Positions 1 to 13,127 of a stretch of 64,000 nt of DNA are shown one piece after another. Positions within the stretch are counted from its first letter, which is position 1. Each line of letters opens with the position of its first letter. The notes beneath the pieces are model-generated. The model was given only the letters and a program-made list of their open reading frames with translations. It was not told where the DNA came from and searched no databases. Origin of the DNA: Syngnathus acus (lineage: Eukaryota > Chordata > Actinopteri > Syngnathiformes > Syngnathidae); contig NC_051088.1 in the NCBI RefSeq assembly GCF_901709675.1, positions 4,613,664-4,677,663 on the forward strand, in the 5' to 3' direction. A program made the translations under genes and the position numbers.

Positions 1-3000
1 TTGATAAGATGCAGCTCAAGGCCAATGCAGCGCTGACTTTAGAGCCGACATGTACGCTACATGTTGATAAGCGCATGTACTGTCTAAATGCAACGCGCAA
101 GGCTGCTTATGATTATTTGTGTTTTAGTCTGACCCAATATGTTGGCTTAGTCTTTGAGGGAAATGTTCAAATAGAGCTGGATGTTTGCTATTTTTAGGGA
201 AAACCTCAGTAATATTTAAAAAATAATGACAAGAAACATCAAACAATTCGCTCATCAAGCAGTGGCCAGAGAGTTTATAATCACTTGTGAGATATAATAA
301 AACAAGGTCTGAAAAGGAGAAATAAGAAATTCTTCTAAATTTTTATGAGACGGATTTAAATAGTGAGTCTGACCAACTATTAAGATGTTGGCTAACTTCC
401 CGCTCCATTGTGAAATGCATTAAACTCTTAGCAGAAGTACATTTGAACATTAAAGGAAAGTTTGAAATATTTTGGAAGACTGCAGAAGTCTGTTTCTGTG
501 GTTCCTGGGATAAAGACTGGTTTGTGTTTTTTTTTTTCTTCACTTTAGATGGACTTACTTTGATAATGTTATACTTAAAGTGCGAATAATGACATGTTTG
601 GCGGTTGGTATCATGTTACAACTATAAGGCAGGCTGATCAACATCTGACTATATTCTGAAGAAACTAAATGTCAAACTCTACCACCATAAAATATAAAAC
701 AATAAAATATTTAATGATAAAATGATGTAATGTGCGATATGGTCTATTAGATGTACATAGCGATTTGTTTTTTTGTCATTACAATGCCAGGTACTTAACT
801 GATGACGTAACACAGGGGTCATGTTTTCCTTGCAATCTCTCAACGAGAACAAACCGAGCCGTCCAATTGCCTCTTAAAACTCATGGATACAAATTTGGCA
901 CTTGTAATAAATCGCAAAGCAAGAATGCTTATCTCCCTGTTGCAAAGTTCCATTGCAAACAATGCTAGTGACCGGTGGAGCTTTTGGCTATTCAAACGTA
1001 TTTGTTTCCCTCATTAGCTTATCGCAGGTTGGCGCTACTGTGTGTCGCTGTGGAGATGGTGACAAACAGCAAGGAGGGGTGGAGGAGAAGAGTGAATGGG
1101 GCCCCGGCTATCAGGGAGCTCTGTGTCCCTGGGGCTCATTAAATTTTCAACATCCACCTACCTAGCTGTGCCATTAGAAAACAGTGCGATGGCGACATTT
1201 ATAGCACGTAAAGCATACAAAGCTGAAGTTCAAAGTATGTTGAGTAGTCACTTTCCCATTTCTGTTGATTAGCGCATTGTCACTGATACGCAATCCCAGA
1301 GAGGTCAATTATGCGCAAATTAAGTACATATAGCACTTATTGCCGTGTTCCCTTCATCGATTGAGTCTGACTGGCGTTTTGGCATGTGATGAAATATTTC
1401 ATTACCTCCTGATTCTAGCTTCTTGGATGTCACTGACATTTAGAACGCTTTAGCTTCAAGACTAAACAACTGAAGGTCACAAATAATTGCCAATGCATCA
1501 ATAGTCGTCTCTGTATTATTTGTTCCGTCTTTGTATCAAGAGTGCAAACACAGAGGCTTTGTCCCCCCCCGCCCCACTCTCCAAATCTCCACTCTCTTGC
1601 CAAAACCAGATGGCTCTAATGTTTTAAAGTAAGCTGACTGAAAGCGGCGGGCGGGTCTGCGTCGCGACTCGGACTCTGCAGAACCGCAAATGACCCGGCT
1701 ACTGATTGGGATAAGTGAGTGTGTGATTTATGCTGTTTTGTTGTTTGGAACTCCGTGTGCCAAGTTTGTTTGATAGAACGGACAACCCAGCCGCCCTAAT
1801 GTGTTTAGCGGTGTCCATGGCAGTCATTCAGTCCAGCGTTATCTCTGTAAACCATGATCGGGTCTGACTCTGCACTGATTAAGGACGGAAGTCGTCAAGT
1901 GGCAATCGCACAACAATGCCGACACAACAATATATGTTAGATACAGCTAAACAGACCAAGGTATTGGTCCAGGCAGACTTGCAGAGACTGTTTGACAGTA
2001 TTGGTTAATGTAGAACCTAAACATCAACCCCATCAAACACTTTTGGAGATGAAATACAACAGAGCGCGTGCCAACCAACATCAGTAGCCTGACTTCTCCT
2101 ATGAACAGTAAATATGAAATTATTCTGGATAACTTGCATGGGTAGCACGTGGAAGTTGCAGTGTTTTTAAACCTCTAAGAGCGTGTTTCACCCTTTAACT
2201 GGATTTAAGTATTTAGATTGCAAAACTGAAATCTGGCACCAGACTATAAAGTACATTTGCCAGCGTGAGCCCCAAAGCTTATTCACTCGGGTGTTTTTGT
2301 AACAGCCCTGACTTGTTTACTAAGTACAGCACAGTCAAGGCAACATGTTTAATAGCGTTCTCCTCGAGCAAATGTGCAATGAAACGTTTACTACTGAGCA
2401 AGTTACGTTTGTTGTTTTTCTCTACCAAAATAAAGTCAACATGCTGCAGCACATTATTTTTCAATGTCAATTTTGAAATTCGCAAAAGGGCAATCAAACA
2501 GTCTAGGTCCAGAAAGTAAGGCTGCGTTCAGCCAGCCAGTCAGCCCAAATCTAATCTTTAGCCCATCTAAATTAAAACTGAAAAATCTCCCCACACCAAA
2601 CAAAAACATGACAAAAGGTATGATGACTGAAATAATACTGATCTTGTCCAAATGTACTTACCCTGTATAAAATCGTGGCCTGTTTAACTGAACACCAAAA
2701 TGATGTACTCACAGAAAGCCATGACTCATTCTGTTGTATGAATGGCGGCAGGTGGACACACAGGTTTATTATACCTTCTGCCATATAATGGAGGAGCATG
2801 TCATTGTTCTGCCCGTCACTACAAGTAAAGTAGACTAGACATTAGAGCAAATAAAAGCAGGTCTACCTTGTGGAGCAGGTGATGTAAAACTATTTTGGTG
2901 GACTATATCAAAGCAGAGGCAGACATATGCTGAGCTCATGAGTGATTTTATGCAATCATATTTCATTCATAGATAGTCCACAATGAGTAGCATGGATAGC

Positions 3001-3181
3001 ATGGATACATGCATCAAGTAATTGGTAATCAAAAGAAATTTAAAGCCTTAAAATATTGGAAGAAAAGATGCGTGAGGCAGAAGAAGAAACTGTCAAAAAA
3101 AAAACAATTGCATCAACATCCCCTGTTTTGAAAAGACTAACAAGAACCCCTGCAGAGATAAAACCATCTTATTGTTCTTAC
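1..3181 (-). other. espn intron 2 (partial), no exon seen
   Basis: This stretch lies 3' of espn exon 2 on the gene's strand and contains no recognisable ankyrin-type exon on either strand. It is AT-rich with no clear repeat family. Open frames of 60-80 codons around 2265-2670 lack coding character and overlap each other on both strands. I read it as intron. Confidence 0.6.
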
Positions 3182-4453
3182 TTTGGGCTGTGCCCCAGTA
3201 AGAGTCGGAGCGAGGGCAGGTCTCCCTTGGCAGCAGCGTAGTGAACAGGTAGGGCGCCCGTGTCGGTGGCAGCCCCGGGGTCCACCTGCCCACTCTTCAG
3301 CAGCCACTCTGTGATCTCGTGATGACTGAAGCGGGAGGCCAGGTGGAGAATGGTAGCGCCAGAACTGTCTTTGTCCTGGAACCAAAGCACAGCAATAGCA
3401 TGTACTCAACATAGCAGCCAGCCAAAAGTGTGATGATTATTGCAGTCAGCCCAACTTGAATAATCAGAATAGATACAATTAACTTGAAAGGTCAGAGATA
3501 TTAAGATAAGTTGTCATTGCCTATAGACAATTCCAGACTGCAAATGTTTTGCTCTTTCTACACACACACGCACACTATGAATCCGAAAGCACTTCAAATT
3601 CAGAATGTTGTAGAAGTGGTGCTTTGCCACATGGCTTCTTGTGATGAAGACAACACTTTTCATATAAAAATGTTATGAATCCAACTCAAATGATTAGTAA
3701 ATGACAAACGAGACACTTGGATGTCTTCCATCTGCTTTATCAAGTATATTCTCATGAATTGTTATGCTGCAAGAATTAAATCTTAAACTACACTCGTACG
3801 CTGCTGAGTGATTCACATCACAAATTTTCCATTTGTTATTTCACCTAAGTTTATGTGGGAACGTGTAGCTATGAAGGTTTTCAATGCTTTAAAATAAAGC
3901 CATGAGAAAAGTCATTTAATTTAAAATAAATTAATTACTTTATAGACAGTCTACTTGTTGACCCCCCATAGTGTCGGGGTGGTATGAGGTCATTCCTTCA
4001 AGTTTCCAACACCATTCTAAATGTGACAGACGGTAACTGTAACTAACAACACATTTCCCATTGAAAGTAGATATGAGATGTGTTTTTACTCAACTAGTGT
4101 GAAGAATACAGAGAAAGGAGCCTTTCGTGACTCCAGCACAGCCATTTACTCACCTCTGGCCGGCATCCACCCTGGGTCAGCAGCCACTGTAAGCACGCCA
4201 GGTTGCCGGTGGCTGCGGCATCGTGCGCAGGACTTGCCCCGTTGTTGGCCAGACAGTGGCCCGGCAGCCCAGCCTCCTCCACCAGGAAGCGCACGCAAGC
4301 CAGTTTGCCCGCCCGGGCTGCGTGGTGGACGGGCGAGGCCCCCAGTGCATCCTTCACGTGTCTGGTGAGCAATTTCGATGCGAACTGCGCTTTGAGAATT
4401 TGCACATCCCCCTGCCTTGCGGCCAGCAGCGTCCGCTCGCTTTCGACGACCAT
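3182..4453 (-). CDS. espn: Espin, 5' two coding exons (partial)
   Basis: Espin is an actin-bundling ankyrin-repeat protein of hair-cell stereocilia and microvilli. Two exons are visible: 4453-4154 (100 codons, ATG at 4453-4451, ending ...GGCRPE before a GTGAGT donor) and 3375-3182 (acceptor TTCCAG, starting DKDSSG, donor GTAAGA). Exon 1 ends in phase 0 and exon 2 in phase 2. The residues form consecutive ankyrin repeats, with signatures [55 protein letters not shown] and [21 protein letters not shown]; the match to the espin N-terminus is close and gap-free. GTG at 4471-4469 is also open but ATG 4453 is the natural start. The remaining ankyrin repeats, proline-rich regions, WH2 and actin-bundling module must lie beyond position 1, because no further espin-like exon is seen in 1-3181. 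Identification is from recognised family sequence. Confidence 0.93.
3376..4153 (-). other. espn intron 1
   Basis: A 778-bp intron between the two espin exons, bounded by GTGAGT and TTCCAG on the minus strand. It joins phase 0 to phase 0, giving ...CRPE|DKDS... as in other espins. Nothing else is recognised inside it. Confidence 0.85.
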
Positions 4454-7400
4454 GGCTGCTGCAAGCTGCACAAACGACCGCCGCCCCCTCCTGATCCCTT
4501 CCTTACACTTGAGTCCGACTACTTCACCGCGAGAATAACCGCGGTGTTTGGAAACCGATCATCACATTGATCACTCAATTTCTCTATGGATCATCCAAAA
4601 GTCAGTCCATTCGGTAGTTTCAAATTCGAAACTGACCTGCTGTCTCGCGTGCGTCTTCCTGCAGGATGGGCGCGCACCTGTTGCGCACACGACTTATTTG
4701 AATGTCATTTACTCCTTCAGCCACTTTGCTTTCCAACAACTACTAAGTCGTATCATGTGCTTCAAGGGTGTATTTTTCCTCTTCTGGCAGATGGCGACAC
4801 CGGACTGAGCGCCCGGTAAATAATCCATCAGGGGGAGGATCGCTGAGCCTGTTATAGGTGGTTGCTTTCTGAAAATCGGCTCACCAGTTAAAGGGCCAGT
4901 ACGAACTTCATGCCGCGCTGAAGCGTGTATGAGAGCGTTTTGGTCGCACCGTTTATTGCGCAATGCTATCGGCCCACAAACCATGTTAATTAGTTTGACC
5001 ATTTCGAAGGAAGAACAAAAAGGTCAGGCAACATTATTACATATTGCTGTGGCAGCAAGGTAGGCGATAGTCACCTAGTGGCCTGTCGTTCCAGTCAACT
5101 CTCAAAATGACAGCCTTTCAATCAAATTCCAGTTATGTGATAGCCTTTCAATCAGATTTCAGTCTGGACATTAGGCCGCCCTTCTTTTATAAATATATAT
5201 AAATACAGCATACAACAATAGATCACCCAATTGATTGGTATATGTTCGATGAGGTAAATTAACATTCTTCATATGATCAACTGGATACATTTAAAAATAC
5301 ATACCATAATATATTAATTTGGAATAAGTAGCAAATTAGTTTTTAGATTTCTTTTGCGTACCACTCATAACAGTGCATTTATTTAACATGTAATCCTTGC
5401 ATGTCCCGTTTGACTTTGCCTGAATGCGTATGAAGCACGGCCTCCTGCCCAAGTTTATGAGCCAATGTAATTATTTGCGCCGCCGAACGGTGGCAGCATG
5501 AAAGCTTAATGTTCGCGACTAGAATTGAACTGTATTGCATTCTACCAAGTAGACGAGGGTAAAATCACTTGTGGGGCATTGAGTGACTATTTACTTATTT
5601 CCTATATATTTAAAACTATCAGTAGTACATATCCAAGTATTTATGTATGTTACATAGCTGCTGCAACTAACACAATGTATTGGCAATTTTCTTAATTAGA
5701 CTGTGGGTCCGCATTGAGTATATATTTTTGATATATACTTTACCTAAAGTAAAAGGCTATTATTTTCAGTACAATATTAAGTAAAACTTTAATTTAGGCG
5801 GATTTTGTTTGCACAATAAATGCGACGCATCATTTCACCTCTTCTTCTTTATGCTGTCGTACATGATGGGGTCGGGTTGTGGGGTCGGGGTGCGTTGTTC
5901 TCGGTGGGTTGGGGGGTTAATCGTGTCAGACTCGTGCCCGACGCGTGCCTCTCCACACCATCTGTCACAGGCCCAACTGTCATTTACACCTTGCACCAGT
6001 AGGACGTGCGGGGGTGGTGGTGATGGTGGTGGTGGGGTCTTTCATTCCCATGAGAGCCTCGATTAATTGTACAAGAAAATAGACAATAAGGACTCCCTGG
6101 TGGGATTCACCAGCACAAGTCCTAAATAATGCAAAGTGTGGCCTGTTTAAACACCGCAAAATCATACTGACATATTTCTTGTTTTACTGTGAAATTGTAG
6201 TTGTAAAAATGTAGGACTATAATAATGCAGTATTGTTGTTTTATCATTAGTGTAATGTAATTTTAGGGTGCGTTTCATATGTATTTATACAAGGCTTATA
6301 TCAAACCCTGGTTGTTCAATGTTTCTCTGAATGTCAATACCTAAATCAAAACCGATTATACTATATTATGTTATATTATGTTATATTGTTATGTTATATT
6401 ATATTATGTTATGTTATATTATATTATATTATATTATATTATCTAACAGCGAGCCAAGAGAATGTGGTTGAATCAAGTTTATATGCCCCCTACCCACCTT
6501 TGCAGGCAGCAAACAAAGCTTGCTGGGAAAGCCAACGGTTTTCCTCCTCACCCTGGGAACGCTGGAGTATGCCTTGCACGCGTCAGGCTCGCGACAGTTA
6601 TTCAAATTGCACTTAATTATTCGAGGCGCCTATACTCCCACCCCTCCACCCCAATTTTCTTTTGTGCGCTCACATCTGCTGCTTACACGCGGGAACATTC
6701 AAACCACCATTCTGGCTCAAGTTCACTCTGCCATGCCTGGGGCAGGAACAATGTGCACGAACCACTTTGAACAGTGAACAGATGCCCTATATTCGGTTGA
6801 GCTTGTAGATTGGACTGTTTGAGTTCCACTCGTAGTTGTGGCTAATCTCTCACCAATTGTTTCAAATTAAAATCTCAGTATTGTGGCAGCCGTGAATTAA
6901 TAATTTTTGACAGTGCTGTATGTTCTCTAATAATCTTGTATAGCGTGCAGCTGCTTGGCGCGTGCTCCACTCTGCTCTATTGTTGCCCTTTCGTGCGTCC
7001 ACCTGGGCGCGTGCACGATGAGTCCAGACACAAAATACATCCTGTCTGCCGTTTAATTAATGTACCGAGTTATATAAAGCAACGCGACTGTATAGTCCGA
7101 TCCAATATATGGATATTAAGTTATCATTGTCTGTTTACAGTAAGCTTACTGTAACAAAAAAACGAGACCACACAACATAACCTTTATTTCAAGTAAAACA
7201 TACATATAAAAGAATGGACAATGACACACACACAAAAAAACAAAACATTTATTCATTCCTCTCATCCTTGCATCCCACTTTGTCGAAATCTCGCCTATTT
7301 CGCCATCATAGCTACCTAAAAGTTATTTTTAAAGGTAGCTCTATAGGTATATTATGAAGTGTAGAAGTGAATGGTGCTATAGAACAAAGTTGATAGAACA

Positions 7401-8280
7401 AGCCCAATTTATGCACACGTTCACTTTACTCCCTAACACTAGACTGCACTGACTTCTTGGTATGAGGATACATAAGAGGATATGGGTCATTTAGTTATTT
7501 GCAATCATATCACTCGCACTTTTTAGCGTAGGTTAATTTGCTGCATCACACAATCAAACGACGGCTATCGTTAGGCAGTTGTCACAATCTTCAATTTTGA
7601 AGGGGCCTCTTGAACTCACCACGCAGGCGTGACGTGTCACTCCCCATGCACCAGCAAGCCGGTCAACCATGATCTGCAGTGAGAATTGCCAGAGTTAGAC
7701 TTTCTCACAGTCAAGCGCACTCATTAAGCACCCACACCCACATTCACGTCATCTGACGACACACACGCAAAGAGGGCTTCACAACATTTCTATGTGCATG
7801 CTATATGAGATGCCAGCCCGTTGATTAATTTCAATTGTCTTAATTCAATCCGTCCATTCATTTTCTATATGGCTTATTGTGCATTTCTACTAATGGATTA
7901 AGTGTGTGTCACGGTCACCAAATACAAACATCAATTAAGAGACGTTACGCGTCATTCGAGCTGAAATTCATCAAGCGTGCATGGTTGTAATCGGGACGGG
8001 ACTAAATAAGCATGAATTGCTTCAACCCGCTTTCCTTTTCGACAATTCATGTCAAACAAAATGTGAAATGAAGCTCCAATAAGTGTTATTCTTGCCGAAA
8101 TAAACAAAATCAAATCAAAATATCAACAAGGTCAATTTATTCGCTCTAAAATCAGTGCAATGAATGCAATATTTCTGCAGCATATAGGCTGAAATAAATC
8201 TATACTGTATATTTACATATCGCTGGCAAATAGGAAAAACGTGTAAAAAAAAACATCACCAAACCAAAAACAACTTACCA
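4454..8280. other. Intergenic, espn upstream region
   Basis: Upstream flank of espn, which presumably includes its 5' UTR and promoter, although no TATA box or transcription start can be fixed. It is AT-rich. It includes a diverged direct repeat of about 31 bp at 5110-5165 (AGCCTTTCAATCA repeated), an ATATT-type simple repeat at 6361-6442 and a perfect 20-bp palindrome at 7135-7154. No coding region is recognised. Confidence 0.5.
6361..6442. repeat. AT-rich simple repeat (TTATATTATG/ATATT)
   Basis: About 80 bp built from TATATTATGT and TATAT units, an imperfect microsatellite. It opens a spurious reading frame in this stretch. Confidence 0.9.
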
Positions 8281-8480
8281 GCGTGCATGCTCTGTGGATA
8301 GAGCGTCCATCTCCTGCAGTCGTCACACGCTGAGGGCTGCACTCATTGAGCGCCCTTTTCCACAAGTTTCTCGTGGCTCACCCACGAGGGACGCGTCCAC
8401 ACCGTGGGCGTACACCACCATTGAGGCCACGCCCTCTCACGGCTCGGCTCAAGCACAACCTGGAGGCTCTCTGCAAATCT
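8281..8480. promoter_or_regulatory. CpG-rich block with three N-boxes
   Basis: A 200-bp GC- and CpG-rich island in otherwise AT-rich intergenic DNA. It contains CACAAG (8361-8366), CTCGTG (8370-8375, the reverse complement of CACGAG) and CACGAG (8383-8388). These fit the N-box CACNAG, a known binding site of Hes/E(spl) repressors. The last two form an inverted pair, CTCGTGG-5 nt-CCACGAG. It lies 4.7 kb upstream of the first hes2 start codon. A role as a Hes-responsive element is inferred from motif and position only. Confidence 0.4.
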
Positions 8481-9173
8481 AATATATATAAATAGGCTAT
8501 ATGATATGCACTCTTGGTCAACATTTTAAAATGTGGATTTATTAAAGCACTGGCTTGAGATCAGATCATGATTTGAGTTTCACCCTGAATGACCATTTGA
8601 TTGCATGTATTCTGTTCTGGATACAATCTGAATCAAAATCTGCTATTACAAAGATGATAACTAGGAATTTTCAAATATAGTGATTGAACGAGCGTATTAG
8701 TGTTTTAGTTTGCACTGCACATTATGCGCAACTGCAAAAATATTACAAATAGCTCTGGGATGCAGTGCCGGTGTCACTAAACATTAATATTTTAGCATTG
8801 TCGACCTTTTAAAGGAGCACAATTCATCAGATAGCTAGAGGTCTTGTTGGATTTGTTTTATTTTTCCTTTTTCGGAAATGATCATTTTTACCTCGTTTAT
8901 GTCCCACCGGGTTAGCGCTTAATGGCCCCCGTATAACATAGAGGTGTATACCATCTGCTGCTTTTTGTTTGCATGGCTCGTGCTGCCCTCATGCTCTTCA
9001 TAGTACCGCACCAGAGGGGGAATCCAATATTCACGCACCCCTCCAAAACTCAAATAAAACATATTTCATTAAAATACACAAACATATATACATTATAATC
9101 TTTGCACCGACACATTCACAAAAACCATAGCAACATTTCTTTAATAAAGTTGGAGACTTCAAGAGTGGCTTAC

Positions 9174-9296
9174 TTGCGTCGCCTTGCGCCAGCACCAGCT
9201 GTTTCGTTGCGTCATGCAGCTTGGCTTTTGGCTTGGCGAGCCGTCTTTTGAGAAATTCAAAATCCTGTCTGGACACTCCCTCGATCCTACTACCTA
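9174..9296 (-). CDS. Possible unassigned coding exon
   Basis: Read on the minus strand, this is an open segment of charged, alpha-helix-like sequence containing DFEFLKRRLAKPKAKLHDA and TKQLVLAQGDAS. It ends exactly at a consensus donor (GTAAGC, 9173-9168). Two AG dinucleotides near its 5' side (about 9276-9300) could be acceptors. I cannot match it to a family. No partner exon is seen, and it lies on the espn strand about 4.7 kb upstream of the espn start. It could be an upstream exon of an unknown gene, a decayed gene or chance. Confidence 0.15.
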
Positions 9297-10249
9297 TACA
9301 GTGAATGTTTTTGCGTGGCCATCACGCAACCCACGCCACCCGTGATGCATCTCATTGTGTCTGCCTCACATCACCAGCCTTTGACGGTCACGCAATTTGA
9401 TTCATCCACTATAATTCTTCGTGCACGTATGTGTGTGCACGCGCGTGTGTATGAATAATAACTGTTTTATACAATAACATTTGTATAGCACAACGATTTG
9501 AGATATTAATGATTTAGGCCTAAATATACATAAGAGCTATTATTTGTGCAGCATTTTGTCAACCTGCCGCATGATGCAGACGGTGACGTGGCTCGATCTA
9601 GATTGTGTGTATATGAAATGGGGAATCAGATGTTGCAAGTGGCGTTGTTTTCGGCTTGGGTAGCCCCTTTGTTCAATTTAATCCAAGATGATGTTTGTTT
9701 TTTTAAAGTATCAAAATGTACAGTCATTTTTTTATTTCTCTTTCATTTGAAATTCATTCGACATGCATACGACACATGATAATTTAAAATAGAAAAAATG
9801 AAAAAGATACTCATGTATTTTTTTAAAATTGCATTTTACATTTTTAAATTATTAATTTAAGATCTGGTATATGGATGTGATTTGCAAATTATGCTTTTTT
9901 TTCAATATAGCTTTTTTTCCTTAATACGCCAAGAATTTGATGTGTTCCAAATGCTGAGGTAGTAAGTTGTGTTTGTTAGTTCGTAGTTGTTAGTTGAAAT
10001 TCTTCAGGGCTTATGACTATATTTCCCTGCAAGTTGCGTGCCAGACATATACGCACGTCAATGTGAAACAAATCAGGTCTGTCAATTTCAGTGACCCTTG
10101 GTAAAATCTGTACCAACATATTTTTCATGTGTGACAAATAACATTTGAACCATTTTTACACTTTAAGAATAAATTTTTGCTTTGAACTCTAGGCTCCACT
10201 GATTGACCCGAGTCTGCAGACATTAGAAGCATAAAAACGGGCGCATCAT

Positions 10250-10480
10250 TTTGGTGCCGGGGCAAGTCTCGCCTTGCATAGACCGCGATGCGTGTTTTGG
10301 TGCACGAAGGTGCCTCACACCCTATGCACCTGATAATTTGGTAATAAAAAAATGACTAAAAAAATTGGTGCTGGGGCAAGTCTGGTTTCGCTGTTCATGA
10401 CATAATGCTTCACTGACGCGGTTTCCCATGCATACCCTCTGCGCTTCTCGCAATTTGGTGACAAAAAGTATTTTAAACTA
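10250..10480. repeat. Diverged ~115-bp tandem duplication
   Basis: Two copies share TTGGTGCyGGGGCAAGTCT near their left ends (10251 and 10365) and ATTTGGTrAyAAAAA near their right ends (10335 and 10451), an offset of about 115 bp. They are clearly diverged, so the duplication is old. Confidence 0.55.
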
Positions 10481-13010
10481 TGTAAAAACAAGTCTAGATT
10501 GTAGCACAGGTACAGTAAAACATTTTTTTGGTGTATTTCCACGCGGATGTGTGTGGATGTTATTATATTTCATTTATAAATATGACAATAGAATATGAAT
10601 ATTTGATACGTGGCATTAGTGAGTTTATCACTGGAAATGAAGTGCTTGTATGAGGTTCTTTCAGAAGAGTGTTTCTTAGCCCTTACTAATTATTTGTCAA
10701 AATTACAAATACGTTGTCTGCACAGGTCAAAATGAATTTGGAGTTAGCGACTGAACTGTGGGTCAGTGCATATAGTCGTGTAACTGGCTGAGAAATACTG
10801 ATGATCAATAAACACTCTCATTGGTAAACATAAATTCAACTCGAAATAAAATTAACGATGGCACAGTGTTTGGTGTAGGATGTCATCATCCCGCTGTCCC
10901 TAAAATATATTTATGGCTTTGAGGTTTGGACGCCTCTGTGGAACCATGATGGGAATACGCCTGAGACTCATCCATTCTTTGGTTTGTTTCACGACTCAAT
11001 TCACCATCATGTCGGGCTCCAGATGGAGTCTGCAGAGCCGCGGCTCGTGTCACTCACATGCCACTCATAACACCAAAGCACTTACATGTTCTCAAAAATC
11101 AACAGGTTGCATATACTGTACTGAATGGACCTTTTTATTGCAGAATTATTTTCAATCGATGTATTTATACTTTAGCGCGTGAGATTATTTTAAAGGTGTA
11201 AAAAGTCTTTGGAGGTTTTTTGGGGGTGTCTAGGAATAATTAATTTAAATTTATGTGGAAAACAAACACAATAGCTTGCATTTGGTTAAAAGCAAATACT
11301 GTATATGTGTAAAGATACAGCTACCAACCCCCTCTGCTTAAGGAGTCCCTGGAAGCCCCTTCATAATTCAACTTCTCAGCATGTCGTTCAACAAAAGATC
11401 ACTGTGGTCTCGGCTTGCACAGATGGATACCCACGCTGAAACTAGGACAAAAAAAGCCCCTAACTGAAGCCCCTCTATTTTTTTTTTTTTTTTTTAAATG
11501 TTGCTTCACCAAAAGGGACCTGTTCCCATGCTGACTGGACGTGGCAGTTAGTTGGGGCCCCATGGGACAGGACGCGTGCAAAACTGCAGCTCATGGCCAA
11601 GACAGCTTGCAGCCGAGCTATGCACCGCGCGAGCTGAATGTTGCCGGGGTGCATAGATTCAAATAATTGTGTATGAAATGTTAACAAAAATAGTTGTATT
11701 CCAGCTTGTAATCATTTATCATGTAATCATTCGTACAGCCAGTCCAGGGTAGGGGTGGAGAAGATTGCTAGAACACAATCGGGGCGGAGGGAGCGGTGCT
11801 TCGGCGGTGGCGCCTGATTCAAACTGTGGCTTGCCATCTGTTGCGTGGTTTTGGCGCGTGCCGAGCGCGTGAGTCCCACCGGCAACTCAGGGCTCTATTT
11901 TGCGGAGGTGGTCGCTCAAGCCCATCGGTGCATGGTGAGAATGCATACAAACCTATAAAAAAAAATCTTTACACATGAACTGAGTAACAATAATACAATT
12001 GACCGATGATAATTGCACATTATTTATTAGCCAAATGTTTGTTCTTACCACACAATACGTTTGACACGAATCATAGTCGTCACCATGAAACAATTAAATA
12101 AGACCATGCAGGAATGGCTTAATTGTTTCTTAAATCCGCAGTTATGTTGCTGCAAGTTCATTCTCGTCACCGGTGTTCCAGTTTCTACCCAGGACCTCTT
12201 CAGTCAATACCTGACTCTACTTTCTCAACATATATGCCTTTTTTAAACATAAAAATTATTAAATGCATATGCCTAGTTGTTTTTCACTACTGCCCTGTCG
12301 CATGTCGTTCGGTCCATGCAAATCACATGGGCATATCGTGCAGCCCCCAACCGCATTGTGTGTGAGGAACTGTAACTCGGCATTACTTTTGTATGACGTC
12401 ACTACGTTGCCCCCCGCCCCCAGCACAACCAGCATCCATACTGATAAACACGGATTGTGTTGTTGGCATTGGCAACAAGCTTCTGTGGGGGTTCACAAGC
12501 AGATGTTAGATGGCGTGGCGTGGCTTACTGCATTTTAGGAATAATTTAGTCTTGCCATAGTGGAAACTGGAAACAAAGATCCTTATGTGGTTTTGTGGCA
12601 GTAAAAAATATATAAACGCCTATAACACATTCATGTTGTGAACCCGAGAGATTTATTAAATTGTAATGTGTATTTGTCCATCGTATAACAGTATAACAGC
12701 TTCTGAAAGACCACTACTTTTCACCAAAAGGCGAATGAAAATAAGAGAAATGTTGCACGGAATTTTGCTTTTCGTGTTCAGTCGTCTTCTTCGCATCTTC
12801 AAACAGAAGATGTAAAGTGCAACAACATTGAATAAAATCTGCAATATGAAGCCAATCTGCAGCGACTCCACGAATGATCCCTGCATACCAGCGCTTGGCT
12901 GCACGCTACCCGACAGGACAGATGGTCCAGAGAGGAGCGCATGTCATTAATTCATTTCCCAAAGGTCTTGAACCCCCAGCCCCCTCCTCCCGGATCAAAC
13001 CGCGTAGTGG

Positions 13011-13051
13011 CTTGTGTCCCGCCCCCGTGACGCGCCGAAGGCACATAAATA
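13011..13051 (+). promoter_or_regulatory. hes2 (left copy) core promoter
   Basis: A TATA-like CATAAATAG at 13043-13051 lies about 80 bp before the ATG, within GC-rich sequence. An N-box on the reverse strand (CTTGTG, 13011-13016) sits just upstream. That placement would suit the negative autoregulation known for several hes genes. The TATA call is from sequence; autoregulation is inference. Confidence 0.5.
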
Positions 13052-13127
13052 GGAGGGCGGCACAGCTCCGCTACACACTCCTGCCCCAAATTCAAACACA
13101 TCTCACAAGCACAAGTGCCCGCAAAAT

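Larger units (their letters stand above)
8481..12880. other. Intergenic, hes2 upstream region
   Basis: Mostly AT-rich. It holds a possible minus-strand exon at 9174-9296 (separate entry), two diverged tandem copies of a ~115-bp unit at 10250-10480, a T-run at 11473-11494, a full CRE palindrome TGACGTCA at 12394-12401 and a TTGTTGGC-ATT-GGCAACAA near-palindrome at about 12459-12478. No recognised gene. Confidence 0.5.

Noticed and set aside
4078-4570. Plus-strand frames of 96-115 codons
   Set aside because: Antisense shadows of espn exon 1, which has strong family identity on the minus strand.
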